A DNA stretch of 64,000 nucleotides from Gracilaria gracilis (GCA_030374805.1 JARGSG010000237.1:124001-188000); one strand, 5' to 3'. Shown: positions 51,472-63,957, counted from the first letter of the stretch. Program-made: numbers and translations. Notes: a model not told the origin generated them from the sequence alone.

Positions 51472-53622
51472 CAGTAAACCCTTGATAGAAGGATGCGGAG
51501 CATAGACAACATCCGCATCCTTCTAATGCGGTTAGGGATAAAACGAGGGCAGGTTTTATGTAGTCTAGCGAGGAGTATCGAGTTCCTACTGAGTCCCAAA
51601 GAACGACGTTATGCAAGACTGTGTCGTACTAGAAATACGTCGACTGCGTAGCAAACGTTGCGTTCTCCTTAGGACTGGCACAGCTTGACTGTTACCTTGA
51701 GCTTCCTCCTCCAGAATCAACAGCACAATAGCCAGGTACCCCAGCTTCTCGTCCACCGCCAACTCTTCCAGCAACGTAGTGTCTTTGTATTCTTCAACAC
51801 AGTCTTGTTCATCATTATTGATGTTGTCCACAGCAGACAAAGCAATATCCTCAAAAGTTAAAGTCCAAGTACACTCTTCATTTTCTACCTCTACATTTAG
51901 CAAAGATTCGACACTGATGCGCTGTGATACGCGCTCACGAACCAACTGCCTTACGAAAGACATCAGTTCTTCGGGCACTAATTCTTCATCATCTTGCAAA
52001 CTTTCTTCAATGCTCACGCCGGAAATCAAACCAGTGTCAATCTAGCAGTTCCCGAAAACCTTGTTTGGAATGTTGTTCTCCCAAATTACCTTTACCTTCC
52101 GCATTGCCGCCAGCTTATCAATTTTGTAGATGTCCTCCAGTTCAATGTCCATCTCGTCTAGCGCCCTTTGATACAAGTATTTTCTATATCTCTTCTTCAA
52201 TGACGCAATCACACCAGCATCCATTGGCTGGATCTTATATGTCGTGTTTGGTGGAAGAAAAAGAACTTCGACGTTTCCCAAGCTAGAAAGAACTTTCACA
52301 CTCCCATGGACACTATCATTATTCAAAAAAAATAACACTTTCTTCGACGGAGAAATTGATGGTATATGGGCAGAAAAACGGGACATCTACTGCACAAATA
52401 TTTGACCTGTCATCTATACCTTGCTATTCCAGCAATAGTCAAACCTTATTTCTTCCCCAGTCTTCTTCCTAAAGCAGTGCGGCTTTCTCGAATTTTTTAT
52501 AATCAGTAATGGAATACGGTTGGTTCCATCTGCATTAGCGCAGGCTAAAAAAGTCATCCTCACTTTCTCTTTTTTCCGTCCGGGCATTCGCTCGACTGCA
52601 ATAGTTCTGTCAGGAGCCATACGATTAAAAACCAAATTCATCAACATTGTAGCAGTCCTACGGATTTTAGGACAGTATTTTGGCTTTCAAACGCTCCATG
52701 TTTGCCGCAATTGCTTCATCATCAGCATCACCACTTTTGTCATACGATTTGAATGAACGTAACTCATGCCTCTGTTGAAAATTGTAGAGCCAACCGTTGC
52801 TCAGCGATAGCTTTATTTTTTGTTCGAGAGGCAGAACGGCATTCATTTTTCCATTATGCGTGCTCCATATTCGATAATCAGAGGACCATTAATCGCTTTG
52901 CGCTCAGAGAATTGTACTATAATCCAATCGAGTAAAGCTTTCTCAAACTCCGTAAAGGCTCCTTGTCGAGTTCTATAGCGATTCGGAATTTGAGAAAGAC
53001 CTTTAGGGGTTCTCAGAATTCGAGACAAGGTAGACTGGCCAGGCGCTTTGGGAAGCTTGAATGTATTTTTTGCCCACTTTGCCATTGTCTGTTGATCGCA
53101 GGGAAGACATTCTTCTTTACGACGTATGTGTTCTGTACGAACAGCGTCTTTTTGTTTGTTTGTAAGAGCCCCACGAGAGCCCATACTTTCAGGCCTCTCA
53201 AGGAACAAAGTGCTGCAGAATGTAAACTTAAGTCATCACCTACATTGTATGTGACCTTATAAACTATTTCAGGCTCCTACACGACTTCGATTGGGACGCA
53301 AACAGTTTCCTCTTATGAGTTTTTTCCGTTTATGGGCAGTCAAGGTCGGTGCCTATTGTGGGAACAATTCATGTACTACATGGGTAGAAAAAGTCATAAT
53401 GCAATAATAGGTAGCCTTGAAACAAGGGGGCACAGTATCATGAAACCTCTGCTTTATGTAACATTTGCTTTTTTCAGTTCTCCCGCAGTATCTCTATATC
53501 CGTATCCTAAGCAATCATTGCTGAAGCTGCCCAAAGCGGGATCTCGCTTGCGTAGATGGCCACTATATCCTAATATGCTGGATACCCATCTTACGTGGTA
53601 CCCGTAAACCAAGGGTTTACTG
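51472..53622 (-). mobile_element. Pogo/Tigger-type DNA transposon with TIRs and TA duplication
   Basis: Ends CAGTAAACCCTTGAT (51472-51486) and its inverted partner (53608-53622) match at 14 of 15 bases. Both are flanked by TA (51470-51471; 53623-53624), the target duplication of the Tc1/mariner/pogo group. The length is 2151 bp. Inside the left end there is a perfect 13-bp hairpin (51487-51499 with 51512-51524). The internal minus-strand gene is a broken pogo-like transposase, so the copy is non-autonomous now. Confidence 0.85.
51586..53208 (-). pseudogene. Pogo/Tigger-like transposase, broken
   Basis: Pieces in order on the minus strand: a HTH region (TKQKDAVRTEHI differs slightly: frame reads TNKQKDAVRTEHIRRKEE) and APGQSTLSRILR at 53208-52843; NRWLYNFQQRHELRSF (CENP-B-type HTH) near 52790; the DDE start NVDEFG near 52660 followed by a stop; MAPDRTIAVERMPGRKKEK and CANADGTNRIPLLIIKNSRKP to 52414; FLNNDSVHGS, VEVLFLPPNTTYKIQPMDAGVIASLKKRYRK to 52042; and an acidic C-terminus to 51586. 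The second catalytic aspartate of the family (L-D-N) is Asn here (FLNND), and there are several stops and shifts. Family: DDE_1 superfamily endonuclease. The protein cannot be active. Confidence 0.82.
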
Positions 53623-53639
53623 TAGCAGCAAAGAACTGC

Positions 53640-54760
53640 TTTAAGCAAAATGGCGCGCTTCAAACACTTCAAACCAGACCAAAGTGTAGTAGAACAATCC
53701 TCATTGCCAGTTCAATTCTTTTCAGCCCAAGAAAAGCAACCACATTTACCAAGATGCCTCGAGGCAAGCCACTTTCTGATGTTGAAAAAGGACAAATCTT
53801 AGCGCACAGTGCACATGGACTCAGCCACCAGGCAATTGCTACCAAGATTGGCCGTCACCGCACAACCATCCAGCCGTTCTTGATGCGTCCCAAGAAGACA
53901 CAGCAGAAGAAATGAAAACTGAGGAATCAAGAAAATCCGAAACCACCAAGCAAGCCATCATTCGTGAAGTAGTTTTTCGCCAAAGCAGCGCAGCAGACGT
54001 TTAGAAAAAGTACAACTTAAACATATTCGTACGCCGTATACAACAGATTCTGCAATAGCTTCCATACTTGAAGTACAAAAAGGTAAAGTGTGGACCATAC
54101 ATGAACCAATGCCACAAAACATTAAGCCTCGAATAGGCAAGAGATAAGCTCAAGTGAGGCGCTGTTGAATGCAAAAAGGTTATCTTCTCCGACGAAAAAA
54201 AGTTTAACTTGGATGGTCCAGATGGCTTGGACTACTATTGGCACGACTTAAAGAAGACTCCAGAGGTGTTTTCAAAAATGGTTCCAGGTGGTCGTTCGCT
54301 AATGATTTGGTCATGCATTTTGTACTATGGTGCAGAACGATTGACTGGTTTTGATTCCACTGTTACGTCCTTTTTATATACAGAGGTGTTGGAGAAAGAT
54401 TTGCTACCGTTTGCTGCGAATATTTTAGGGGAGAACTGGATTTTTATGCACGATGGGGCTAGTCCGCATCGTGCAAATGCCACTAAGAAGTGGTTAAAGG
54501 ACCACAATGTCAACGTGCTAGACTGACCAGCCAAGAGCCCAGACTTGAACATTATTGAGAATGTCTGGGCTTGCTGGTCAGGCACGTATACGCCAACCAT
54601 CGCCAATTTGAAACGGTGGAAGAATTGGCGGACTGCGTGGAACATGTGTGGACTCAGATTCCAGTACAGTACTTGGAATCGCTTTACAAGTCTATTCCAG
54701 ATAGGCTTATTAGTGTAGTTGAGAAAAAAGGAGGGATATCTGGCTATTAATGATGGTAAC
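53640..54760 (+). mobile_element. Tc1/mariner transposase remnant
   Basis: From ATG 53754 the N-terminal HTH is clear (MPRGKPLSDVEKGQILAHSA, HQAIATKIGRHRTTI). After frameshifts the DDE domain follows: FSDEKKFNLDGPDGLDYYWHD (first Asp), WIFMHDGASPHRA (second), and LD-stop-PAKSPDLNIIENVW (third), ending VVEKKGGISGY with a TAA at 54750. The stop replaces the conserved Trp of DWPAKSPDLN. Terminal repeats were not found; the left end may have been displaced by the pogo insertion ending at 53622. Confidence 0.8.
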
Positions 54761-55439
54761 GCGAAGATTCTATCTATATGCAGTTATAAAATTTCATTGA
54801 TATAAGAAAACTTCGTTTTTTATTTTTGTGCTAAGCGGCCTTTTTCTGGTCTTTGTGAGCTGGTCGTCTATCTGCGTTAGAAGGAGCCTAGAACGAGACA
54901 GGTTAGTGCGGAAAGGTTGCGGTTGTTCCCTTATTTGAGCGACAGCGAACTACGTACCTTTTGAGATTTGAAAACTTCGCAGACTGTACGTCGGTGTTAT
55001 CAGAATGCTAGTTTGGCGGTCAAAAATGACCGAATTAAAACGAACGAAAAACCGGTGAATTTATCCAAATTTGGAAGTGCTAATTTCCGAAAATATTTCC
55101 ACCTTTCCACTTGTGCTAGTTTTTCTCGAAAGAATTATTCCAAATTGTTTCCATCTTTGCTAGTTTGGATGGAAGGGAAACTAGCATACTTGTTTCGTTT
55201 ATGGTAGTTTCGCAGCACAATGTAAGTGTTTTAGTGTCACCTACGTTCATGTATACGGCGGCGAATAGCGAGATAGACACTTAGATACACACTTAAATAC
55301 CTGTTTATCGAATAGGAATAGGAGTTTACAAATAGATCGAATACCTTTTCAGTTTGAGGAGATCGGTTCACTAGTCAACAATTTTCACATCAGGCATTCG
55401 TATACTAAATATATGAGACGCCTTCGAATCACGTGCAAT
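54761..55439. other. No gene seen
   Basis: AT-rich spacer between the Tc1 remnant and the pyrimidine-rich block that starts near 55.44 kb. A CACTA pentamer occurs at 55369-55373, close to where the base composition changes, but a five-base match is not evidence of an element end. Confidence 0.35.
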
Positions 55440-55533
55440 CATCCCAACCACTCTGTCCCACCGTCCGTGCGCCATATTGCGCTCCCCGCTACGTACCCCC
55501 AATCCTCTCCAACACCCCCCAACCTTCCCCGCC

Positions 55534-58500
55534 ATGCCCAACTGCTGCTTTGAAGGCTGCTCCTTCCTCGCCCGCACCATCCCCGCCATCCAAAGGCACC
55601 AGAGAAGATGCCCCAATCGCCTCAACCCAAACAAGCGTTTCCTCTTGCCAGGAGGAGGCCTCCCTTACTTCCCCCAACGCATCAAGCGTCACAAGTCTAC
55701 CCCCCACCTCCATACACCTCCCCCTCCCACAAACCGCCCTTCCGACAACGTCCCCATCGCAGACGACGACTCCTACCACCACCAGCAACTCTTCCTCTCC
55801 CTCCACACCCAGGACGCCTACCACATCGCCACCACCCCCGTCGGTTCCATCTCCCCCTCCCCTACTCCCCCTCCTCTCCCTTCCTTCCCCCTCCTCAACA
55901 AACCCCACCTCGAACGCATGGTCCTCTACATCTCTTCCATCGCCTCCTCCTTCGGCCTGCGAAAGGCTGACGAACTCATCTCCCTCCTCCACGACCCCGC
56001 CTTCTACAAATCCGCCTTCCACAACGCCATCTCCTCCGCCTCCCAGTGTCTCAAACTTCAAGCAGCCCTCTTCCAACACCGAGTCAGCAACATCGGCTTC
56101 GCCCCCACCACCCTCTACGACCCACAGCAGCTCTTCTCCACCACCATCTTCCGAAAGGACCCCATGCAGGTCCTCAAACAACAACTCGCCCTCGCACACT
56201 TCCACAACACCTTCTTCCACCCCGTCTCCCACACAACACCTTCCGGCTCTCTTGCTTTCGCCCACCCCATGGCCTCCACCCTCGGAAAAGATGCAGTCCC
56301 CGCCCTCAAAGCCGCAATCATGCACTCCTCCAACGACTCCTGCATCTGGCAAACCCCCGACTCCACCGGTATCGACTCCTTCATTGGCTTGGTCCAAGTC
56401 TACTCCGACAAGCCCTCCACCTCCCTCAAATCCTCTTTCATCACCTCCTACCCCCTTCACATCACCCTACTCAACTTCTCCAATGCCTTCCGTCGCAAGG
56501 GCATCACCGAACACCTCACCCTTCTCGGATACTTGCCAACCTCCTTCCTCCCAACCAACCCCTCCCAAGACCACGACTCCATCCCTCAAACCTCCTCTCA
56601 CATCCCCTACCACACCAAAATGGAACTCATTCAGCTCACCATCTCCAACCTCCTCGCCCTCCTCCTCTCCTCCGGTCTCAACTACTTCCCTTTCCGTGAC
56701 GCCCATGGCGTTCTCCGCCACTGTCACCCAATCATCGCCACCTACTGCGCCGACATCCCCGAAGCAAAAGACATCCTCGCCATCTCCCACGGAACCCGCC
56801 CCCAACACCCTTGTCATAGATGTACCGTCTCCCGCACAGACCTCCCCCTACACATTCAATTCCCTTCCCCCGAACTCAGCACCAAACCCTCGCCGCACGC
56901 AAATCACACTCCACTCTCCGCCAACAATTACAAGACGCTCTCTTTGCTCGTAAGCCCAGAATCTCCCGCAACACAAAGGAAAAAGCCCTTGAAGCCCTCC
57001 ACTCCCTCTCCCTCGCAAAGTACTCCTCCCTCTTCGAATCATACCCTCTTCTCAACATCACCCAACTCCTCTCCCCTTACAACATCTTCACCTTCGAACC
57101 ATTCCACAACTTCCACCTCGGCGTCTCCAAGCTCATCAAGCTCGCCGCCATCGAGAGATTCCGCTCAGAAGCACTCTTCACCACCCCCCGTTCCTCCAAG
57201 TCCCGTCGCCTCTTCAACTCCGTCCGCACTTCCATCCTCAAACATTCAAACACCATCCTCTCCGCCATCGAAAAGCACTCCCCCGCAAACGGACTCCACA
57301 TCGACTTCTCCACTTCCGACAACGGTCAAACTCTCAACGGTTTCTTCACTACCGACGGCTTGCATGGTATGCTCGAAGAAAAAGACTACCGCTCACTCGA
57401 CATGGTCTTCCACTTCATCGGCGCCTTCTTCGACCGATGCTGTGACGAAGTCGATTCAGCTCCCATCACTTCCGTCTTCTCCAAGTACTCAGACCTCCTC
57501 CTCGCTTCCATGCGATACAACACCTTCACCGAATGGACCGACGCCCGCCTCACCGACCTCCACAACCAAATCCGCTCCTTCAAGTGCACAGCCGTACTCG
57601 TCCTCGGCCCCCACCACACTTCCAGCCTCGGAACCCTCAAATTCCACCTTCTCGACCACATCGTCGAGGACATTTGCCGCTTCGGAGGCCTCCACTTCAA
57701 TGATGCCGGCATATTCGAGCACGCCCACACCCTCTTCAAGTCCCATTACTCCAAAACCTCAAAACGCAGGTCCACTGCACATCAAGAAACCATTCGTGCC
57801 ATCCACCGCTCCAACGCCATCAAGGACTGGAATCCCGTCTCCACATACCCTTCCATCACCTCCTCCTCCCCTGGCCTCGCTTCCCCCCTCCAATCCCGAG
57901 AACCCGGTTTCGTCGGTGATGGCAAACACATCTCCTTCGCTGACCTAATCACTGCCTACAAATTCATTCGCTCCAATCCTCACCTCCCTCACGAATTTCT
58001 TCAAGACCTCTTCCCCCCCGATACCCTATCCATTCTTGCACAATTCGGAAGAGACGCCCTCCCATCCTTCATCACCCTCTCTCTCGAAGTCCTACAACTC
58101 ACTGACAACTCCCCCGCCCTCCGTCAGGCTCGACCCACCATAGTCAACTCCGCTTACGTCGTCGGCGGTTACATCCCAACACTCGACAACTACATTGAAA
58201 AGCGGAACGAGCTCGCGCCCCAGGATCCTCCAGTCCCTCTCATCCAACGAATATTTGCCACCCCCTCCTTCGGTCCATCCAAGTCCCCAAAGTTCTCCCA
58301 CATTCTCGTCGCCGGCTCCACCTCCCTCCCTCCACATCCATCGTCTGGGTCTGCAAACTCATCTCCCTTCTTAGTTTCGCCCTTCCTTCTTCCACTTCTT
58401 CTCCCAAGGAGTTTGCCTTCGTCCAGTTCATGGAACTCGTCCCACCCAGCGACGACGTCGATCTCACCCTCAACTGCGTTTGCCTCCGATGGGCAACAGA

Positions 58501-58741
58501 CGACGAACATAACCACACCATCCACTCAGTTCCCATCTCTACCCACTCCACTTCCGATAAGGTTTCCCTTTGGTATGGACTCATCCCCTCTTCCCCCATC
58601 CTTGGCTCCGTTCATGTTCTCCGCCAGAACTACCTTGCTCCTCCCTTCACTTCTCGTCTACACTGGCGCTTTCACCGATTCTATCTCAATCAGTTCTATA
58701 GGGACCCCACCGCCAAGCCTTATTTACCATCCAACACGTAG
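55534..58741 (+). pseudogene. Plavaka-type (KDZ/CACTA-related) transposase with frameshifts
   Basis: Starts at ATG 55534 with a zinc-finger-like motif (CCFEGCSFLARTIPAIQRHQRRC), as Plavaka proteins often do. The Plavaka core is recognisable: IDSFIGLVQVYSDKPST, LHITLLNFSNAFRRKG, LTLLGYLP, then DAHGVLRHCHPIIATYCADIP and HPCHRCTVSRTDL, a CxxC zinc site. The frame shifts by one near 56.89 kb to continue as ARKSHSTLRQQLQDALFARK, FTFEPFHNFHLGVSKLIKL and many further residues. A second shift at about 58.3 kb leads to STSIVWVCKLISLL, EFAFVQFMELVPPSDDVDL and SLWYGLIPSSPILGSVHVL. Total about 1060 codons. No splice signals were seen at the shifts, so it is probably inactive, or the assembly has indels. 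Confidence 0.75.
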
Positions 58742-58899
58742 CCTCTATTCCGTGTTAGCTTCAGCTTCATAAAAATTTGAACCCGCTTCGTTTCAATTGG
58801 AAGGAGTGAAGATACGCATGACATGAGAAAGAAGAAGCATCTCTTCCCCATCAAACACATACCTCCACCCCTTCCCTCCCAATGCACCTCACCCTACCC

Positions 58900-61881
58900 T
58901 TAGTAGCCCGCCTCTTCCCTACCATCAACCCCTGTCCCTTCCCTGCGTTTCGCCCGGTGTGCCACCAACCGCCCGAAACTCGCGTCCTCCGGTCGACAGG
59001 CCGCTATATAACAATCAAGAACTGCACCTAGTCTCCGTGTTAGTTTTGCCATAAAATAGTCCTCCCTCACAGCTAGGTATATCTTCTCCCTCGATGGTAC
59101 CCACAGCCCAACTGTCGCAGTTCTCCCAGAGTTTCCCGACACACACCTCGGATCTCCATCCACAAACCCGTCGTTCTCAAACTCCTCGGCATGCTCCTCC
59201 TGTAGCGATTGCCAGGCTACCCCCAGTTTTCCTTCCTCAGCCCCAGGTAGATAATTCCCATACAAAGTAGAGAACAAAAGCTGCCTTTGCGCCACGTCCC
59301 ACAACCTCGTTCATAGTTTTCACCACACAGGCAATCCAGGCGTCAAGTCTCGCAAGGTGCATCACGGTCCCATCCACGTACTGCCGCTCACCTTTACTTT
59401 GCCTCTCCACTGCGTATCCCATATACTCCTCCAACACTGCCACCGCCATCCCATTCTTGAAGTACATATCTTCATCATCAACCTCCCATGGTGGCCCAAC
59501 CGCACGAGACCCGGAACACGCAAGGTCTTCGAACCGGCTCGTTCTCCACGCACACAACTCATTCCCCCTGCCCTCCTCCCTTCCCATCAGCTTCTTGCGC
59601 GCCTCCCCCATATGCTGCTTTAGTTCTTCCCATAGCTCAGTCCCCTTAGTAGGTTCGCACGTTTCGCAATCAAATCATATCTAAGGATGGAGAATAACTT
59701 GTCGCGAGCCACCCGCTTCCGCACCCCAATCACATCGCTTAATGTCTGCTTCATCCGCTGCCTCAGACACTTGTCCGCACTCACATTATCCACACACTCC
59801 TGTTTCTTTCCCGCTTCTCGTATCGTCTCCCAAGTATCTCCCATTATTTCCGTCTCCATCACATAATTCAACAGCACATCACTTCCTCCCTCCGTTGATG
59901 GCGTATACGCCCTCATCTCATATGCCACTTGATACGGGCACCGAGGTACCATCTCCTTCTCCCCAACCACAAATATGCTGCCCTCCCTACTTTCTCCCAC
60001 CGTCTCACTCCTGTTCTTACAGCTCCTACCAACGTTCTCCATGTCAAAACAGAGTTCTGACGCCTCCAACTTCGCATAGTGGATAACCTTATCATATGCA
60101 GCCCTTGCATATCCGTAAAAACATTCTGGCACCTCTATTTCATGTTTTCGACGCCCCTTCAATTCCTTCCCACACCCCCTTCGCTTCCTACCCCTCACAG
60201 CCTCCCTTAAACTTTCAATCAACACATTTTGCTGCTTCAGCTCCTCCCTCACCCGTTCCAATTCTTTCTGCGTGAGCTTCAAACTCACCATCATGGTATA
60301 GTGATCCTCCTCCATATTTCCCGGCTTTCTTTTCAACGAATTCACCCTCTCAACCAGTGCAGACCTTGGCAACACGCGTAAGTTCTCTTCATCTCCTTCT
60401 GCTATTCCTGTAGTTCCCATTTCCCTTGCTCCGTTCCTCTCCACGATCCCCAGAATCGTGGACTCCTGCTTCATGCACATCGTCCTCAATCCAAACTGCA
60501 TTATGCCTCACATGTATTCCTTCAGGCGTTCGTACCGCGGTTTCCACCAAGTTCTTCCCAGTTCTATGCCTGTTTCCGACAACGACATCTTCTCCTTCGA
60601 ATACCCTCCCATCCACTGGTATATTGTCTCTCAAATTCTCAATCACTGATCCACCACTGCTACGTCCTACAACTCTCCCGGTCAAATTGTCTCGAAGCCA
60701 TTCCATCCTCTCCACATTGGCTTGGCTCCCCATTCCATTGCCCACACGCCCAATTCGCCTTCCACGGCCCTCTGCGTTTCCATGCTCCCTCATATGCCTC
60801 ATACCCCCCACTTCCTCTTCCTCCCGCATCGCAGTATGTCGCGGTCCACCAGTTCTTTCTCTTCCCACCATTCGATTCCTCCTAACATCAACCACAACCT
60901 CCATGCCCTCGTTCCTCGCCTCCTGAACGCCTCCTCCTACTTCTCTTTCGCGACCCCTTCCCTCCCGAACGCCAACCCCAGCCACTCTCTCTCCTTCCTT
61001 CCCTCGAATACTACGGCTAATTATCCCACTAGTACTTCTTGCTATCGTCCTTCCATCCCCCCACTGCGACGCTCCCTCCCCTTCTCTATGACATCTCCAC
61101 ACTCGCCTTCTTCTACAACTTGCGTGGAGTCATCGCCCCTTCGCCGCCCACCTCTATCCCCACCGCCCCGCGCATCATCTCCCTGCCTTCCTCCCATCCC
61201 TCCCCTGCTTTCCCCTCCTCCATTTACCATTTCATGTGGAAGCAGAGTAGCTTGTGTTACCAAATCACTTACAGTTCGCTCGGTTCACTGGGTTCGCTCC
61301 TTTTGCTCGGTGCGCTCGGTTCGCCCGGTTCGCTCGGTTCGCTCGGTTCGCTCGGTTCGCTCGGCTTGCTCCAAAGGTCGGCCTCCATCACGTCTCCCCG
61401 TGTTCTTCCTACCTTTTCCACGCAGTCCGCTTCGAGGAGCGCGCGAACTACGCCCAATACCGCCCTCGCCATTTTCCACATCGCCGCTTCGAGGCAGACG
61501 CTTAGTACTATCCAAGCCATCCTCGCGACCCCGACCTACCACCTCTGCACGCGTTCGCCCTTTTGACGCGCGCTCGCTTACATCCTCGTCATTCGCATTT
61601 GCATTCGCACTTCTCGTTTTACGTTTCTCCATATGGAATCTGACGACGACGATACGCCCGGCGGTGCGCTCTAGATGTTGTCGCCGCTCGCCCAAAGACG
61701 TGTTCGTCACTCGACGTGATCGCAGGTCCCCCATGAAACGCACACCTCCACTCGACGTGTGGTAGAAATATCGCACCGTTTTAGTACTTTTCGGAATCAA
61801 TTTCCGAAAATTGGCACGGAAATTTCCCTTCCTGTACGAAACCTCACTGCCAAAAACTGTTACACTTTCACATGATATCAC
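58900..61881 (-). pseudogene. Transposon accessory ORFs of unknown function, frameshifted
   Basis: Minus-strand protein-like sequence runs in several frames. From ATG 61734 (MGDLRSRRVTNTSLGERRQ) a basic low-complexity region ends in TER repeats. At 61102-60389 there is NVERMEWLRDNLTGRVVG, then RTPEGIHVRHNAVWIEDD. At 60501-59620 (ATG) a coiled-coil segment (LTQKELERVREELKQQNVL) and FYGYARAAYDKVIHYAKLE are followed by SDVIGVRKRVARDKLFSIL. The next frame (59611-59237) has LWEELKQHMGEARKKLMG and FKNGMAVAVLEEYMG, and the last (59304-58900) LLFSTLYGNYLPGAEEGKL. Adjacent frames continue one another, so this may be one or two long genes with indels. No domain was recognised. Confidence 0.5.
61275..61372. 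repeat. 9-bp tandem repeat (ggttcgctc)
   Basis: About ten degenerate copies of a 9-10-bp unit; on the minus strand they code repeated Thr-Glu-Arg. It lies inside the accessory ORF of the large transposon block. Confidence 0.8.
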
Positions 61882-62120
61882 ATGTACTCCGTATCTTCTA
61901 TTCTATGTACTTGAACGTCAACCCACTCCCCGAATCCTATCCCCATTTTGTTCACGTCACTGGATGATAAAAGTGACGAAACCCAATCACTTGGAGGAGT
62001 TCTCGTCCTCCCATGTGGAACACGAGAGTTAGAGAGAAAGCATAGTAAAATGTACACAATTCGATTTTACACATACTACGGTACATCTTTCGGTTCTATA
62101 AGTCATAAATCAATTGAGCT

Positions 62121-63957
62121 CTAGTCGACTACTATAGGATTCGGAGACGTACCCCATGTGTACACCATTCCATAATCTGCAAACAACTCTTCTCCCACTT
62201 CTACAGCCCGAAGTGCCCGGACGGCAAGCAATCGGTATTCTCTTAATTGAAGTGAAGTTCGCCCAGTTCTTGGGGTTCGACTCATCGCCACATTGGCAGT
62301 ACGTCGCTGCTTCAAGCCATTCTCCACTGCATCCCTATCTTTATTTCCTTCCATATATTTTGGGTCGTTAAATGTTCCACCCAACGAAAATGGAGCGGGG
62401 ACAATCCATTCAGGGATTGTAGGTACTCTCGTCTGCTTTCCGGGAGTTTCCGGAATACCTTGCCTCGCAGGCTAACCTCCATCGCATAAGTTCGAAAACG
62501 TGCGGCGGTGGCTCCCAACAACCCTACCCCATACTTCTTGTGTACCTCCTTTCTCTTCGTTAAGTCATGGTACACTAGAGTTCCGTAAAAGAAACATATC
62601 TCTTCGTTCCTCATGAAATGGCGCGTGGTAAACACTCCCACTCCTGCGTCATGGTGACGAATCGACGACTTCCCAATGCGACAACCACACATAGTGGCCT
62701 CCAGTGCGGACATCGCGTTCCAATCCAGGAGACCCATCTTCCCTTGCAACGTTTTCGGCCACTCATGCAGCGCTTTGCGCCTGCTGATCATGGCCATGTC
62801 CTCCTCCTGCCAAATCGATCCCAAAAAGTCTACAATATACGGTGGGAACTTCTGATACTCTGGGAAGCCGGATGGAGCCTTCCATGATCGTGAAGGACGA
62901 GCGTTTCACTTGGAAAATAAGTCCATCACGCGATTCACAGAGTTTCGGACCTCCTGCGTAATTCGAATGTCCGTCTCATTATCGCGCATGCACATCGCGA
63001 ACTGAACAATGGCCGCGTGCCTAGCATGAGCAAAACAGTCAGGGTCCGGCTCACAACCAATACACTTCCGATGACGTTGTAACTCCATGCATGCCATGGT
63101 AGTCGAGAAAGCTCCCGCGAACAAGTCCACCACTGTATCACCTGGCTCAAATATCTGCTGGTCAGCTCCTTCAACAACGCGCGAGGTTTATGTCCCGACC
63201 TCACCTTTTGCAAAATGTAGCCCCCACCCTCCTTCTTTCTTTTCCATTGAAGAGTCTCCCCATTTGACATGGGCGGTACCTGGTCAATAACACTGTGGTA
63301 CCCTGGATACCTCGGCTGCACGTAGTTGAAGTTCTCATAGTTCACCATCGCATGCTGCTGTGCATAAGCAAGGCCACTTCGAACACCATGTATTGCATAC
63401 TCCATGGCAGGAAACAAGGAGCAGGACCTGCGTCCCGGGTTTCGCATGGGGTTGCCTTGCGACCGTATAAAATGAATTGGGACCTGGTCCACAACAAACG
63501 ATCGCCTCAGCACCCCTTGCTCGTCCTTTGATCCAATAAGGGAAAGCACCCTCGTCCACTGGTTCACCCGTTCCAATGCACAGAAGATAACGAAATGACA
63601 CCCCGGACGTAGCAGCCTTGATATAAGCTTTGCCGCCTTCTTCATATGCTCAGCGCTCAGCATATCGTACCAACTGCTCTCCCGGTTCTTATCGGCCCTT
63701 ATGTTGTATGGTGGGTCCATAAGAACCAGTTGAACTTTCCCCAATGGGGAGACTCCGTTGTTTCGCAGAGTCTCGTCCGTTTCCCCCATATCCTCGAACC
63801 CGCAATTATACATTCGAAAGTATTTCTCCATCTCCAATTCACAACGTTGGAATGCCATTCTATCGTCCAACGAGGAAATGGAAGGAGGAGGCTGTATGTC
63901 AGCGTCGGACGACTGTTCACCAACATCTTCATTCCCACTCTCACCAACTACATCCAT
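62121..63957 (-). pseudogene. DNA adenine-type methyltransferase followed in frame by SET domain
   Basis: Minus strand from ATG 63957; the frame is open upstream to the window edge, so the N-terminus may be longer. Motif IV LVLMDPPYNIRAD lies near residue 80; RLLRPGCHFVIFCALERV and a long substrate-recognition part follow. KPRALLKELTSRYL precedes a one-base shift (about 63155) that leads to FEPGDTVVDLFAGAFSTTM, the AdoMet motif I, then HRKCIGCEPDPDCFAHA. The order IV-then-I is that of beta-class DNA methyltransferases of the N-4/N-6 family. After DLFSK and a TGA (ending at 62906) the same frame continues with SWKAPSGFPEYQKFPPYIV. A SET domain follows: DAGVGVFTTRHFMRNEEICFF, FSLGGTFNDPKYM and AVEVGEELFADYG, with one more shift near 62.43 kb. 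It would methylate DNA and perhaps histones near the transposon. Likely inactive as read. Confidence 0.68.

Noticed and set aside
55369-55373. CACTA pentamer as left end of the large element
   Set aside because: Five bases occur by chance often, and no matching inverted end can be seen within the window.
55489-56460. 323-codon minus frame opposite the Plavaka transposase
   Set aside because: Gly/Glu/Val-rich shadow caused by the C-rich plus strand.
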